Origin: Salinimicrobium terrae DSM 17865
GTDB lineage: Bacteria; Bacteroidota; Bacteroidia; Flavobacteriales; Flavobacteriaceae
DNA length: 64,000 nt
NCBI RefSeq assembly: GCF_000424665.1
Contig: NZ_KE384221.1
Location: forward strand, 1-64,000
Reading direction: 5' to 3'
In this document: positions 42,679 through 51,432 of the stretch, in pieces
Position numbering within the stretch: the stretch's first letter is position 1
Layout of the letters: the number at the start of each line of letters is the position of its first letter
Notes under the pieces: generated by a model
Seen by the model: the letters and a program-made list of their open reading frames with translations, nothing else
Databases searched by the model: none
Told to the model about the DNA's origin: nothing
Program-made: the position numbers and the translations under genes

Positions 42679-43239
42679 ATGAAAAAAATACTAATTATTA
42701 TCTGCACAATTTTAGCTTCAACCCAGGTTCAGGCTCAGATTAAGGAAAAGGCCATTGATGTTTCCATTGGTCTTGGGCTAAGTGCACCTTATGACGGATA
42801 TGACATCATGGGGACCGGATTTTACGCACAGGGAGAATATGTACTAAGCCTTAACAATTGGGTCGACCTTAGACCTTATGCCGGGGTAATTTTGACAAAG
42901 GTGCGGGAAGAAGACATTGATCAATATCGTCCCGAATTAAGATCGATTGCAAACGCCTTTCTCTTTGGTGGAAAAGCACGGTTCACTGTACCAATTCCCT
43001 GGATTGCACCTTACGTGGAATTAGGAATTGGCGGCTCCGTTGGATCTTTTGAGACCTATACCCTGGATACAACTTTAGAGGATAACGGTTTCCTTGTACA
43101 CATTCCTTTCTCTCTGGGATTAGAATTGGGTCCCCGGCATAACGTAAATATTGAATTTACCTATTACTATCACAAAAGTGTGCAACAGTACGCGGGAGCA
43201 GCCGCTTTTGGGCTTACATTTCCTATTGGGAATGATTAG
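42679..43239 (+). CDS. Outer-membrane beta-barrel protein
   Basis: 186 residues. Signal peptide MKKILIIICTILASTQVQAQ, then amphipathic strands (DVSIGLGLSAPYDGYDIMG, WVDLRPYAGVILTKV, APYVELGIGGSVGSFETYT, HIPFSLGLELG) and a last strand GAAAFGLTFPIG. It is a close paralog of the gene at 43994-44557: the same start, GLG.SAPYD, WxDxRPYAGxILTK and C-terminal GAAAxG. Probably an OmpX-like or lipid-binding barrel. A lipoprotein gene lies between the two paralogs. Confidence 0.82.
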   Translation: MKKILIIICTILASTQVQAQIKEKAIDVSIGLGLSAPYDGYDIMGTGFYAQGEYVLSLNNWVDLRPYAGVILTKVREEDIDQYRPELRSIANAFLFGGKARFTVPIPWIAPYVELGIGGSVGSFETYTLDTTLEDNGFLVHIPFSLGLELGPRHNVNIEFTYYYHKSVQQYAGAAAFGLTFPIGND

Positions 43240-43290
43240 AAGGTTGTGCTAACCGAATAAAGAAGAACGTAATTTAATCTCGAAATAATA

Positions 43291-43803
43291 ATGAATAAAA
43301 TCTTTTACCTGTTAATGATTCTGATTTTAACCGGTTGTGCCGGGACAGTGAAAACCGCCAGATATCAGGATGACGCGAATCCTGAATTACGGAAAGCTTA
43401 TATTGTTTCTACTGAAAATTCACAGTACATAAAATTCAAATTCGGAAAAATAACACCCTTTGGTTATCTCTCACCTGTAGATGACGCCGCCGAAAAGAAT
43501 GAAGTAATCGGAAATACCGACACCATTATAAAACAGGAACTGAAAAAATACGGAATTGAGTCGGTCATTGGAAAAAAAGGAGATGTGCCCGAAGATTTTG
43601 ATTTTATTGTAGAATACAGTGATACCTGGAGATGGGATTTTAAAAAGATCCTGGACAAACTGGAGATTGCTTTTATATCTCCCGACGGAGAGAAATTGCT
43701 GGCCAAATCTACCTTCAATATTTACAAAAATAAGGAACTACACAACTTTCCAACCCCCGAAAAGGAAGTGCCAAAGATGATCAAAGAGTTGCTGAAGAAA
43801 TAG
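43291..43803 (+). CDS. Lipoprotein of unknown function
   Basis: 170 residues. Signal peptide with lipobox ILTGC (Cys16), followed by AGTVKTARYQDDANPELRKAYIVS. The rest is alpha/beta with repeated charged strands (YSDTWRWDFKKILDKLEIAF). I recognise no family; the shape is like DUF4136-type lipoproteins, but that is weak. It is 51 bases after the first barrel gene and may be part of its operon. Confidence 0.72.
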   Translation: MNKIFYLLMILILTGCAGTVKTARYQDDANPELRKAYIVSTENSQYIKFKFGKITPFGYLSPVDDAAEKNEVIGNTDTIIKQELKKYGIESVIGKKGDVPEDFDFIVEYSDTWRWDFKKILDKLEIAFISPDGEKLLAKSTFNIYKNKELHNFPTPEKEVPKMIKELLKK

Positions 43804-43993
43804 GTTTCGCCCCTTTTTTTCCTACTGAACAGGGTTCTTAAAAGACATCTGCAAAAAGCCTTTTTTGACAGGTAATTCATCAATTTTTGCCATTTTTATG
43901 ATTTAGAAAAATTTTTAAATTTGACAGTTCGCTGCCCGCTCCCTTTCTATAAATAGAATGTCGGTAGAGTCACCGGGCCCAGCACTATCTAAG

Positions 43994-44557
43994 ATGAAAA
44001 AGATCCTCATTATAATTTTTGCAATTTTAATTTCAAACCGGGCTCAGGCTCAGTTTATTGAAGAACAGTCCCATTATATTTCTTTAGGTCTTGGAATGAG
44101 TGCGCCTTATGACCAGATGGATTTGATTCAAAACCCCGGAGTTTACGCACAGGGTGAATTTGTGCTGAGTCACGCAGACTGGATTGATTTTAGACCTTAC
44201 GCCGGACTTATATTGACAAAGTTCAATGAAGTTGACCCCGAAGAAGTGGAAGAAAGGTACCGGTCATCGGCTAACGCACTACTCATTGGCGCAAAAACCC
44301 GGATTACTGCACCTGTTCCCTTTGTCGCACCTTTTTTAGAAATTGGAGTAGGTGCCTCTCGTGGTTCCTTCGAAACCTTTACCCCCTATACGAGCATAGA
44401 GAAGAGCGGAGTATTTTTCCACATTCCTGTCTCCCTGGGATTAGATTTTGGGGACGAAAATAATTTCGATTTTAAGCTTACCTACTATTTCCATAACAAC
44501 CTGAAACAATTTACCGGCGCAGCTGCAATAGGGATTTCATATCCTGTAGGTTATTGA
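43994..44557 (+). CDS. Outer-membrane beta-barrel protein, paralog
   Basis: Start taken at 43994 (MKKILIIIFAI), 187 residues. Same layout as the gene at 42679-43239: signal peptide to about residue 20 (NRAQAQ), GLGMSAPYDQMD, DWIDFRPYAGLILTKF, APFLEIGVGASRGSFETFT, HIPVSLGLDFG, and the C-terminal GAAAIGISYPVG. The paralogs are separated by a lipoprotein gene, so a local duplication is likely. The 190-base upstream gap contains a possible promoter, so it may be expressed on its own. Confidence 0.82.
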   Translation: MKKILIIIFAILISNRAQAQFIEEQSHYISLGLGMSAPYDQMDLIQNPGVYAQGEFVLSHADWIDFRPYAGLILTKFNEVDPEEVEERYRSSANALLIGAKTRITAPVPFVAPFLEIGVGASRGSFETFTPYTSIEKSGVFFHIPVSLGLDFGDENNFDFKLTYYFHNNLKQFTGAAAIGISYPVGY

Positions 44558-45049
44558 TTGACTGGTCAATGATGGAGCCTACTTCTTTTCTCTTGCTTCT
44601 GTTCACACACAATGGATATTTCAAGCAGAATTGCCGGTAGAGGTTTAGGAAGAATATTTATTTCATTTTTGAGAGTCCTCAATATGAGGAATGTTAGGGG
44701 GTTTATCTTTTGGGTGGAGTGGAGGGTAACAATTTGAAAATTTTTATTAGATGGACCGTTTTTCAAAGGAAAATTAAGTTATTTTTAACAAGTCTCTGCA
44801 TTTCATTTAATTTTCCTTGAAGTATAAATCCACACAGTAATTAAACTGATGCCTTTGTAAATTCCCCAGTGGCAGTTATTTAAACAAACTAAGTCATAAT
44901 ACAAATAGAACTACAATTTGAAGAGGGAGTGGGAAAAACTAATAGGATATCGTTACATATTATTTTAATACTATAATCTAACTGAATTCAATAATTTACG
45001 TCAGCAACATAAGTTCACTTTTTTACTAAATAATATTTCAAGGATTACA
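44558..45049. other. AT-rich gap preceding the HEPN gene
   Basis: 492 bases. A minus-strand frame of 66 codons (44566-44766) lacks features of a real protein. The sequence becomes markedly AT-rich from about 44750 onwards, continuing into the HEPN gene, which may mark the left edge of acquired DNA. No tRNA or clear repeat was found. Confidence 0.45.
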
Positions 45050-45916
45050 ATGAGTAAGTTTTATAAAGAGCTCAGATTAAATAGGCCTGTATGCGTAGAA
45101 CTCTTGTGCAAGGAATGTGGAAATAAATTTTCTACAGAATTGGATGTTCAATTCAAGAGTGGAGAAAATCATTTTCAGAGTAGTGATAATCTTTATTGTA
45201 GCTATTGTGAAGAACCTTATGAGTACATGTTGAAGTATGACAATAGTAATCTCTCAATAGAATTTAAAACTAATGAGCTTTTCGGAGGCTTAAAATACAG
45301 TAATTCAATTTCTTTTGAAGAGTATAGAACGGCTACTCCTCAACAATCCAAAAAATACTTCTTCTTAGAATTAGAAAGATTGCAGAAAATTTTAAGGTTA
45401 AATTCGATAGAACCTGATGTTGAATTAGCCAAAAGAAGATTAGTATTCTCTGGAATAATTACATGTTTAGAAACTTACTTGGGTGAAATTTTCAACCAGA
45501 TTGTATTTCATTCTTCCTATACTTTAGAAGTATTTGTAGCCAATTACGAACCGTACAAAAAGGAGAAGATAACCGTTCATGAAATTTTCACAAAACATAA
45601 CTCATTAAAATTAAAAGTAAAAGATGATTTAGATAATTTCATATTTCACAACGTTTCTAAGCTAATTAATATCTTTAATATTTATGAATTCGAACTTCAT
45701 AATTTTGAAAAGATAGAAAGGATCGCTATACACATTCAAAAACGTCACAATTTTGTTCACCGCAGCGGAATAGATAAAGAAGATAATCTTCAAGATGTTC
45801 TTAAAACTGAGATCGATGAAGTTATTAAGGATGTTTCTCTTTTTGTAGAATATATTGACAATAAAATTATCAGCAAATTTTTGCTGCAATACGATGATGA
45901 CGAACTTCCTTTTTAG
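45050..45916 (+). CDS. Zinc-ribbon plus HEPN-domain protein (putative RNase)
   Basis: 288 residues. N-terminal CxxC pairs Cys20/Cys23 and Cys50/Cys53 suggest a small zinc ribbon, followed by a beta-rich linker. The C-terminal half is helical and carries KRHNFVHRSG, with R232 and H237 in the R-(polar)-x3-H arrangement of HEPN ribonucleases. It resembles the RiboL-PSP-HEPN group. HEPN proteins with this motif act mostly in toxin and antiphage systems, so a defence or stress role is plausible. The gene is AT-rich (12 of 60 G+C in 45601-45660) compared with its neighbours, and it has no visible antitoxin partner. Confidence 0.78.
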   Translation: MSKFYKELRLNRPVCVELLCKECGNKFSTELDVQFKSGENHFQSSDNLYCSYCEEPYEYMLKYDNSNLSIEFKTNELFGGLKYSNSISFEEYRTATPQQSKKYFFLELERLQKILRLNSIEPDVELAKRRLVFSGIITCLETYLGEIFNQIVFHSSYTLEVFVANYEPYKKEKITVHEIFTKHNSLKLKVKDDLDNFIFHNVSKLINIFNIYEFELHNFEKIERIAIHIQKRHNFVHRSGIDKEDNLQDVLKTEIDEVIKDVSLFVEYIDNKIISKFLLQYDDDELPF

Positions 45917-45919
45917 ATT

Positions 45920-46449
45920 ATGAAAAAATTCTCCTCCGTCTTACCTTATTAATGGTTCCTTCAATTTTTTGCTAAGGTCTATTCCAACAAATTAACGGCT
46001 GTGGAGAAGAAAATAAACCCTTAAAACAACCTGATAGCATTGCCAGTAGCCTTTACATTAATTACATAGGTGGTGAGGTGATGCTGATATTTTTTTACAA
46101 AATCGTTGGCACCGACACGAATGCAAATGGGGAATTGGATTACAAGGATCACAATGCCCTGTACATAAGCGGGATCGACGGTAGTGACTTTAGAAGTATA
46201 AATCGGGCAGGGCAGTTGCTTCAGGATCATGAGGTGCTTCAAGCAGTGAACCGTCTTTACTTCAGAAGTATGGATGATGTGAACGATAACGGCAAACTGG
46301 ATGCAGGTGAAAAGCTGCACTATTATTATCTCGACCTTGCTTCTGAAGCATTAAAAGTCACAGCATACTTTCCGGTAAAAAGTGGGGGAAGGGACCAACT
46401 TCTACCTTCTAAAATCGCACTTCCAAATGTCATTTTTGAAGCCTTTTAA
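45920..46449 (+). pseudogene. Decayed lipoprotein gene
   Basis: An ATG at 45920 opens a leader that shifts frame within about ten bases, then the following frame reads a hydrophobic signal (LRLTLLMVPSIFC) broken by an in-frame TAA at 45973-45975, a lipobox-like INGC at 45991-46002, and a mature part to 46449. The body has two EF-hand-like calcium motifs, DTNANGELD and DVNDNGKLD, and a run YLDLASEALKVTAYFP. The last 14 residues are encoded by a dispersed repeat, so the true C-terminus may be lost. Both a stop and a frameshift in the signal region make it probably non-functional. Confidence 0.65.
46409..46442. repeat. Dispersed repeat (TTCTACCTTCTAAAA...AAATGTCATTTTT), copy 1
   Basis: This stretch begins CTTCTACCTTCTAAAATCG and ends in AAATGTCATTTTTGAA. 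A closely matching stretch is at 51118-51160. It overlaps the 3' end of the decayed lipoprotein gene. Confidence 0.6.
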
Positions 46450-46590
46450 TTTTCCCATCTTCTTTGTTTCCAAATCTCCAAAAAGAACCTTTTTCGTAGG
46501 AAATATCTTATTTTTAAAAAATTTTCAGAATAGTGGCAATTGTCTCAGGAAATTAGAGCTGCTTCACTAAAAAAGTATATCAATACAGGT

Positions 46591-47790
46591 ATGAAATCAA
46601 TCCTTACTAGTCTCGCAATTGCACTAATTTTTAACTTTAATTCTTACTGCCAGACAGGTTATGAAAAAGGCTACTTTATTAATGATAACGGGGAAAAAGT
46701 TGAGGGCCTAATAAAAAATGCCGATTGGAAGAACAATCCTGTAGAATTTACTTTCAAACTTTCTGACGATGATCAGCCCCAAGCCTGGACGATAGGATAC
46801 GTAAAAGAGTTTGGTATCAATGGAAAAACTAAATATTTAAGAGCAACTGTCAATATTGACAGGTCCAGTGAATCCCTCAAGTCGCTGGACAGGGCCAGCC
46901 AAACGGCCTTTGTAGAAGAGCAACTGTTCTTAAAAGTCTTGATCGAGGGAAAAGCGAGCTTATATTCCTATGAAGATAGAGATCTAAAGAGGTTCTTCTT
47001 TAAAACTGAAAACCTGGGACTTAGACAGCTCGTTTTTAAAACTTACCTGACGAGTGCTAACCGGGTTGCAGAAAATAACCATTATAAACAGCAGTTGTTG
47101 AGTGAGCTCAAATGTTCAGGATTATCAGGAAAAGAGATTGAAAAAACAGATTACAGATCGCGGGAACTTATTGATCTGTTTACTCAATATAATGATTGTG
47201 AAAACGTTGAATTTCGGCAATATTCACCCAATGAGGGCAAGACTAATTTCCAATTAAGCCTCAAGGCGGGAATTAAAAACTCAGCTTTAGAGATTGCGAA
47301 CAGTGAATCTTCTGCACGAGATACAGATTTTGGTAGTAAGATAGGTTTTAGGATTGGATTAGAGGCAGAATTTATTTTGCCATTTCACAATGATAAATGG
47401 GGAATATTAATTGAGCCGACTTACCAGAGCTTTATTTCAGAAAAGGAAGGAATAGGTTTAGATTCCAGGGTCAACTACCGTTCTTTAGAAGTGCCATTTG
47501 GGATAAGACATTATATGTTCCTTAGTGAAGTTTCAAAATTGTTTGTCAATGGTCTAGTTGTAATGGATCTTGATTTTAACTCCACATTTGAATTTACCAG
47601 GCAGGGTGCACTTTCTTCCCTGGATATTAACCCTGGCACCAACCTCGCCGTAGGATTTGGATATAACTACAATAACCAATATAGTGCTGAAATAAGATAT
47701 TATACCCCAAGAGATCTACTGACGAATTACGGTCCCTGGGCTTCTGATTACAACACCCTAAGTCTTATTTTTGGGTACACCTTATTCTAG
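46591..47790 (+). CDS. Outer-membrane beta-barrel protein with N-terminal extension
   Basis: Start taken at 46591 (MKSILTSLAIALIF), giving 399 residues. Signal peptide to about residue 21. The first 190 residues form a mixed domain (EKGYFINDNGEKVEGLIKNA, SYEDRDLKRFFFK, ELKCSGLSGKEIEKTDYRS), found in Bacteroidota often mislabelled as a tRNA modification GTPase. The C-terminal about 170 residues are a barrel with alternating strands (GFRIGLEAEFILPF, WGILIEPTYQSF, LEVPFGIRHYMFLS, LAVGFGYNY) and a terminal Phe (LIFGYTLF). Outer membrane protein of unknown role. Confidence 0.82.
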   Translation: MKSILTSLAIALIFNFNSYCQTGYEKGYFINDNGEKVEGLIKNADWKNNPVEFTFKLSDDDQPQAWTIGYVKEFGINGKTKYLRATVNIDRSSESLKSLDRASQTAFVEEQLFLKVLIEGKASLYSYEDRDLKRFFFKTENLGLRQLVFKTYLTSANRVAENNHYKQQLLSELKCSGLSGKEIEKTDYRSRELIDLFTQYNDCENVEFRQYSPNEGKTNFQLSLKAGIKNSALEIANSESSARDTDFGSKIGFRIGLEAEFILPFHNDKWGILIEPTYQSFISEKEGIGLDSRVNYRSLEVPFGIRHYMFLSEVSKLFVNGLVVMDLDFNSTFEFTRQGALSSLDINPGTNLAVGFGYNYNNQYSAEIRYYTPRDLLTNYGPWASDYNTLSLIFGYTLF

Positions 47791-47810
47791 AATGTGATTG
47801 AATAACCTCC

Positions 47811-47825
47811 AAAAATGTCATTTTT
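47811..47825. repeat. Palindrome AAAAATGTCATTTTT
   Basis: A 15-base palindromic word, one of several in the window. A related form, AAAAATGGCAATTTTAG, occurs at 47894-47910 in the same gap. See the separate finding for the other copies. Confidence 0.7.
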
Positions 47826-47969
47826 GCCACCTCTTCTGTAGCAGTACCGCCAGAGACTGTTTCGTAACTTCCACTATCCAGATTCTACCTTCCAAAAATG
47901 GCAATTTTAGACTTCTTCTCAAGATAGAATTCAGATTAAATCGCCAGTAATTGGGTGAACCTGAAAATA

Positions 47970-48596
47970 TCAAGACTTGATACCAAAATGTTCCCGTAAC
48001 ATTTGCGCCACCTTTCCTTCGGGATTTATAGGTTTCACTTTTTTCGGCATCACCTTTCGATAGGTAATTGATAACCTTCTTTCTCTATGTTGAATGGTGC
48101 CGGCAATATTATCTTTTTTTCGGGGAGGAATAGCGTGATTATATTTATACCTTGCCTCATCCTGCATCACATACAAGGAACGCCGGGGGATTTCCACATC
48201 AACCACTTCCCCTCCTTTAATCTTTATAAATCGCATGATGCAACCACTGCCCAGGTTAATACCACAAATTTGATTATCAAAATAGTTCCTGTCCTTATGT
48301 GGCCTTATTCCCTGTCCCGGGGAATATTCGTTAATGATCACCTGGTCCGGCTGGTATTGTAAAAGTTTTTGTTCGACAATTGATTCTGATAAGCTGTAAA
48401 TAGCGGGAGGAATAGGAATTGGAAATTCCACCAGGTCGTATGGCTTTTCCAATTCATTCCTGTATCCATAATATTGTAGCCTCCTGTCGTAGTCTACTAC
48501 CCAGGGTTGAGCATCAATTTCAGTTATTAATTCCTCTTCTAATGATTTACTTATAAAATCCCGATACAATTCTAATCCCGGCACTAATGCTTCCAT
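47970..48596 (-). CDS. alkB: AlkB-like 2-oxoglutarate/Fe(II) dioxygenase
   Basis: 208 residues. Repairs alkylated DNA or RNA bases, or modifies nucleic acids. The N-terminal WVVDYDRRLQYYGYRN is followed by the catalytic IRPHKDRNYF (HxD), then YNHAIPPRK with the second His and the RRLSITYRKV arginine that contacts 2-oxoglutarate. The order HxD...H...RxxxxxR matches the AlkB family. Exact substrate not known. Stands alone. Confidence 0.9.
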   Translation of the reverse strand: MEALVPGLELYRDFISKSLEEELITEIDAQPWVVDYDRRLQYYGYRNELEKPYDLVEFPIPIPPAIYSLSESIVEQKLLQYQPDQVIINEYSPGQGIRPHKDRNYFDNQICGINLGSGCIMRFIKIKGGEVVDVEIPRRSLYVMQDEARYKYNHAIPPRKKDNIAGTIQHRERRLSITYRKVMPKKVKPINPEGKVAQMLREHFGIKS

Positions 48597-48825
48597 AATT
48601 ATTTGATTTAAAGGTCCAGTAATAAGTTGAGAGTGGTAACTAAAGGGAGGCTAATCAATAATTTAAGCAAAATATTCAGGATAAAAAATTTGTGTGATTG
48701 CTGAAACTCTAACAATTATAAAGCGGAATAATAATTGTGAATTACCTGGCTTAATTCATCCTATAAAAATTTTCAACGCCTTGAAAGTAAAAAATCATCT
48801 CCATCGGTACAATCAACAGGATCCA

Positions 48826-49971
48826 ATGAACAGGATTTTTTCTTCATCATTAATTGTTCTGTTGATATTTCTGTTCCTGACAGGTTGTTCTAAAGACGAT
48901 GAAACTGAACCGGAGACTCCAAGAGAACCTGAGACGGAAATACCTGCTTTTGAAAAAGCTTCTTCTTTAAGCATACAGGGTAATTCCACCTCCGATGTTT
49001 GGGGATTCAGTCAGGCAGGTAAGGAATATGCTGTAGTAGGAGATATGAGTGCTGAAAATTTTAATTTCTCGATTGTAGAGGTTACAGATCCTTCAAGTCC
49101 GGTAATCGTTTCAACTACTTCTTATCCTGCTTTTGATATGAAGGTATGGCAAAACTATCTCTATGTGGTCAACGGCCGTCATGACGAGACCGGAGAGAAC
49201 CCGGGGATGATATATAATATTCAGGATCCCGCTAACCCTGTAGCTGTGGGTGCTTTTCCCTCCACCCACAATATATTTATTGATAGCCAGGGTTATTTAT
49301 ATCTTTCGGGGGGACATCACATGATAGACAACGAGGTACAGGAATTTGGCATTACGATTTACGATTTGAACAATAATCCTACAGAATCACAATTAGTATG
49401 GAGTTCTACTTTATCCCCATCTCACGACATGGCGGTAATTGGAGATAGGATGTATGATTTTCATGGGGAGATGGGAACTTTTATTTATGATGTTTCCAAT
49501 CCATCTGCCCCCGTTCTGTTAAGTACTTTGGCGACCGATAAGGGTTATGACCATAGTGGCTGGCCTACAGAAGATGGAAATTATCTTTTCATAACAAATG
49601 AATTTGCGGCTTCTTCTCAATTTGGTTTTACCACCCTGGGAGGTCCCGATATTGCCATCTGGGACATTTCAGATTTATCGAGTCCTTTAAAAGTGGGAGA
49701 AATCCACGATAATTCTTCGCGGGTCCACAATTTGTATATAGTAGATGATCTGGCCTATGTTTCTTATTATAGTGCCGGCCTTAAAGTATTTGACGTGGTT
49801 GATCCTGAAAACCCGGTGTTGCTTTATGAATTTGATACTAATGGTTCTATTGGCGCAGGATCTGAAGATGGATTCAATGGTGCTTTTGGAGTTTATCCTT
49901 TTAGCAGTGCGGGTAATATTTATGTAAGCGATATAAATTCAGATCTTTTTATTTTCAAGTCTGACGGGTAA
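48826..49971 (+). CDS. LVIVD-repeat surface lipoprotein
   Basis: Start taken at 48826 (MNRIFSSSLIV), giving 381 residues. Lipobox FLTGC, Cys21, then SKDDETEPETPREPETE, an acidic Pro-rich tether. The mature part holds repeats of the LVIVD type: NFSIVEVTDPSSPVIV, LYVVNGR, AVGAFPSTHNIFIDSQGYLYL, YDVSNPSAPVLLS, AIWDISDLSSPLKVG, VFDVVDPENPVLLY. This fold is a propeller. The family is common in Bacteroidota and is thought to bind ligands or carbohydrates; a choice-of-anchor B annotation is typical. Function not known. Confidence 0.85.
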   Translation: MNRIFSSSLIVLLIFLFLTGCSKDDETEPETPREPETEIPAFEKASSLSIQGNSTSDVWGFSQAGKEYAVVGDMSAENFNFSIVEVTDPSSPVIVSTTSYPAFDMKVWQNYLYVVNGRHDETGENPGMIYNIQDPANPVAVGAFPSTHNIFIDSQGYLYLSGGHHMIDNEVQEFGITIYDLNNNPTESQLVWSSTLSPSHDMAVIGDRMYDFHGEMGTFIYDVSNPSAPVLLSTLATDKGYDHSGWPTEDGNYLFITNEFAASSQFGFTTLGGPDIAIWDISDLSSPLKVGEIHDNSSRVHNLYIVDDLAYVSYYSAGLKVFDVVDPENPVLLYEFDTNGSIGAGSEDGFNGAFGVYPFSSAGNIYVSDINSDLFIFKSDG

Positions 49972-49998
49972 ACCAGAAAATTTTAAGAAGTAGTACAT

Positions 49999-50907
49999 CT
50001 AAATTTCATCTTCAGATTTTCGAAACCTTACCGGAAAGTCTTTTTCGGGTCCGTAAAGTTTCAGCTCCTGAATATTTGCCGGTAAATAGAATCCGTTCTG
50101 TTCAAGGGCCTCTTTTACTGCACGTATGACATTTCCTTTTTCTATTAATGCTATTCTTCTATAATCCTTGGTATTCACCCAAAAGAATACTTTTAAGTTT
50201 ACCGTACTGCTGGCCAGTTCATCCTCAATCACGAAATTCTGGTGATCCCCGTCTTCAAACACATCGGGCTGGCTCTGCAGCACTTCCATTATCAAACGTT
50301 TCGCTTCCAGTATATTATTTTCATAGGCAATTCCCACCACGAAATCCCATCTAAAATAACCATCTTCCGTAAAATTGGTCACGGGGTCTGTAAGCACATC
50401 GCTATTGGGAATGTAAACATCTCTACCATCAAAGGTCTTTATTTTTGTATACCGAAATTCCAGGGCCTTAATTTTTCCGAAGTTGTCTCCTACCTGCACG
50501 GTGTCATTAATATTGAAAGGCCTGTTGAAGGAGAGGATTATACCTGCAATGAAATTTTCACCTATATCTTTAAATGCAAATCCCAAGACCACGGCGCTCG
50601 CCCCGGCCGCAGTTAAAAGCCCGGTTGCTATTCCGCCTAAGCCCGCAGCCCGTAATCCTATCATGATTGCAATAATAATAAACAACAAGCGTATGGATTT
50701 CCCGAGGAATTTACTCATTAGAGGATCCTTTGTCCTGTTCGAGATCCTGGCTTGTGCAAAATTTCCAATCCAGGTTCCCAGGAGCACGCCCAGGATAATT
50801 ATGAATAGCCCCATTCCGATTAATGGAAGCTGCTCAATCAAACCATCGTAGAAGTTTTCGAAGGATTCGGTAACAGTGGTCATGGTAATTTCTTGAGATT
50901 CCTGCAT
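49999..50907 (-). CDS. mscS: Small-conductance mechanosensitive channel
   Basis: 302 residues with three N-terminal membrane segments, the third being the pore-lining helix (GLRAAGLGGIATGLLTAAGASAVVLGFAFKD is the relevant region, within residues 84-115), then the beta domain FNRPFNINDTVQVG and GRDVYIPNSDVLTDPVTNFT, and the alpha/beta C-terminal domain. Opens under membrane tension on hypo-osmotic shock. The pore helix has the Gly/Ala packing pattern typical of MscS. Stands alone. Confidence 0.9.
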   Translation of the reverse strand: MQESQEITMTTVTESFENFYDGLIEQLPLIGMGLFIIILGVLLGTWIGNFAQARISNRTKDPLMSKFLGKSIRLLFIIIAIMIGLRAAGLGGIATGLLTAAGASAVVLGFAFKDIGENFIAGIILSFNRPFNINDTVQVGDNFGKIKALEFRYTKIKTFDGRDVYIPNSDVLTDPVTNFTEDGYFRWDFVVGIAYENNILEAKRLIMEVLQSQPDVFEDGDHQNFVIEDELASSTVNLKVFFWVNTKDYRRIALIEKGNVIRAVKEALEQNGFYLPANIQELKLYGPEKDFPVRFRKSEDEI

Positions 50908-51117
50908 TTCTTTAAAAATTTCTTCAAGATACTACTAACCCGAATGAACTATTATTAAAATAGTGTTAGGATGTTGGAGGGCAGGATAGTGTCAAAGTTT
51001 TTGACCTTTTCTCTAAAATCCCGGTACATTTTCCGCCAAACCATCGGGAATAGTGAAAAAGTTCTACATTCTACCTTCTAAATTCGTAAATGAACCGGGG
51101 GAGGTCTAGACTTCAAA

Positions 51118-51160
51118 ATTCTACCTTCTAAAAACGTACTTTAAAAATGTCATTTTTGAT
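51118..51160. repeat. Dispersed repeat (TTCTACCTTCTAAAA...AAATGTCATTTTT), copy 2
   Basis: Matches 46409-46442 with few differences, and contains the palindrome AAAAATGTCATTTTT at 51143-51157. An additional TTCTACCTTCTAAA word lies at 51069-51082. The copy lies 30 bases before the DUF1059 gene. Confidence 0.65.
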
Positions 51161-51189
51161 TATCTTTAGGAGGATCTTAATTCCTGATT

Positions 51190-51432
51190 ATGAAAACAAT
51201 GACCTGCAGACAATTGGGAGGTGCATGCGACCTGGAATTTCATGCCAGTACCTTCGAAGGAATAGCGGCGCAGAGCAAACAGCATGGAAGAGAAATGTTC
51301 GAAAAGGGTGATGAAGCCCATCTCACGACCATGAATAACATGAAAGCACAAATGGCTACTCCGGAGGCTATAAGTGCCTGGTTTGAAGGTAAAAGAAACG
51401 AATTTGAGGCTCTTCCCAACAATATAATTTAG
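51190..51432 (+). CDS. DUF1059 domain protein
   Basis: 80 residues. The N-terminal MKTMTCRQLGGACDLEFHA and FEGIAAQSKQHGREMF are the DUF1059 signature: two Cys and a His possibly binding metal, followed by a helix. The remainder (HLTTMNNMKAQMATPEA...WFEGKRNEFEALP) extends the family's short form. A larger minus-strand frame across this gene is a shadow. Function unknown, cytoplasmic. Confidence 0.85.
   Translation: MKTMTCRQLGGACDLEFHASTFEGIAAQSKQHGREMFEKGDEAHLTTMNNMKAQMATPEAISAWFEGKRNEFEALPNNII

Noticed and set aside
44566-44766. Minus-strand frame of 66 codons in the gap before the HEPN gene
   Set aside because: No recognisable domain, low-complexity composition, no start context.
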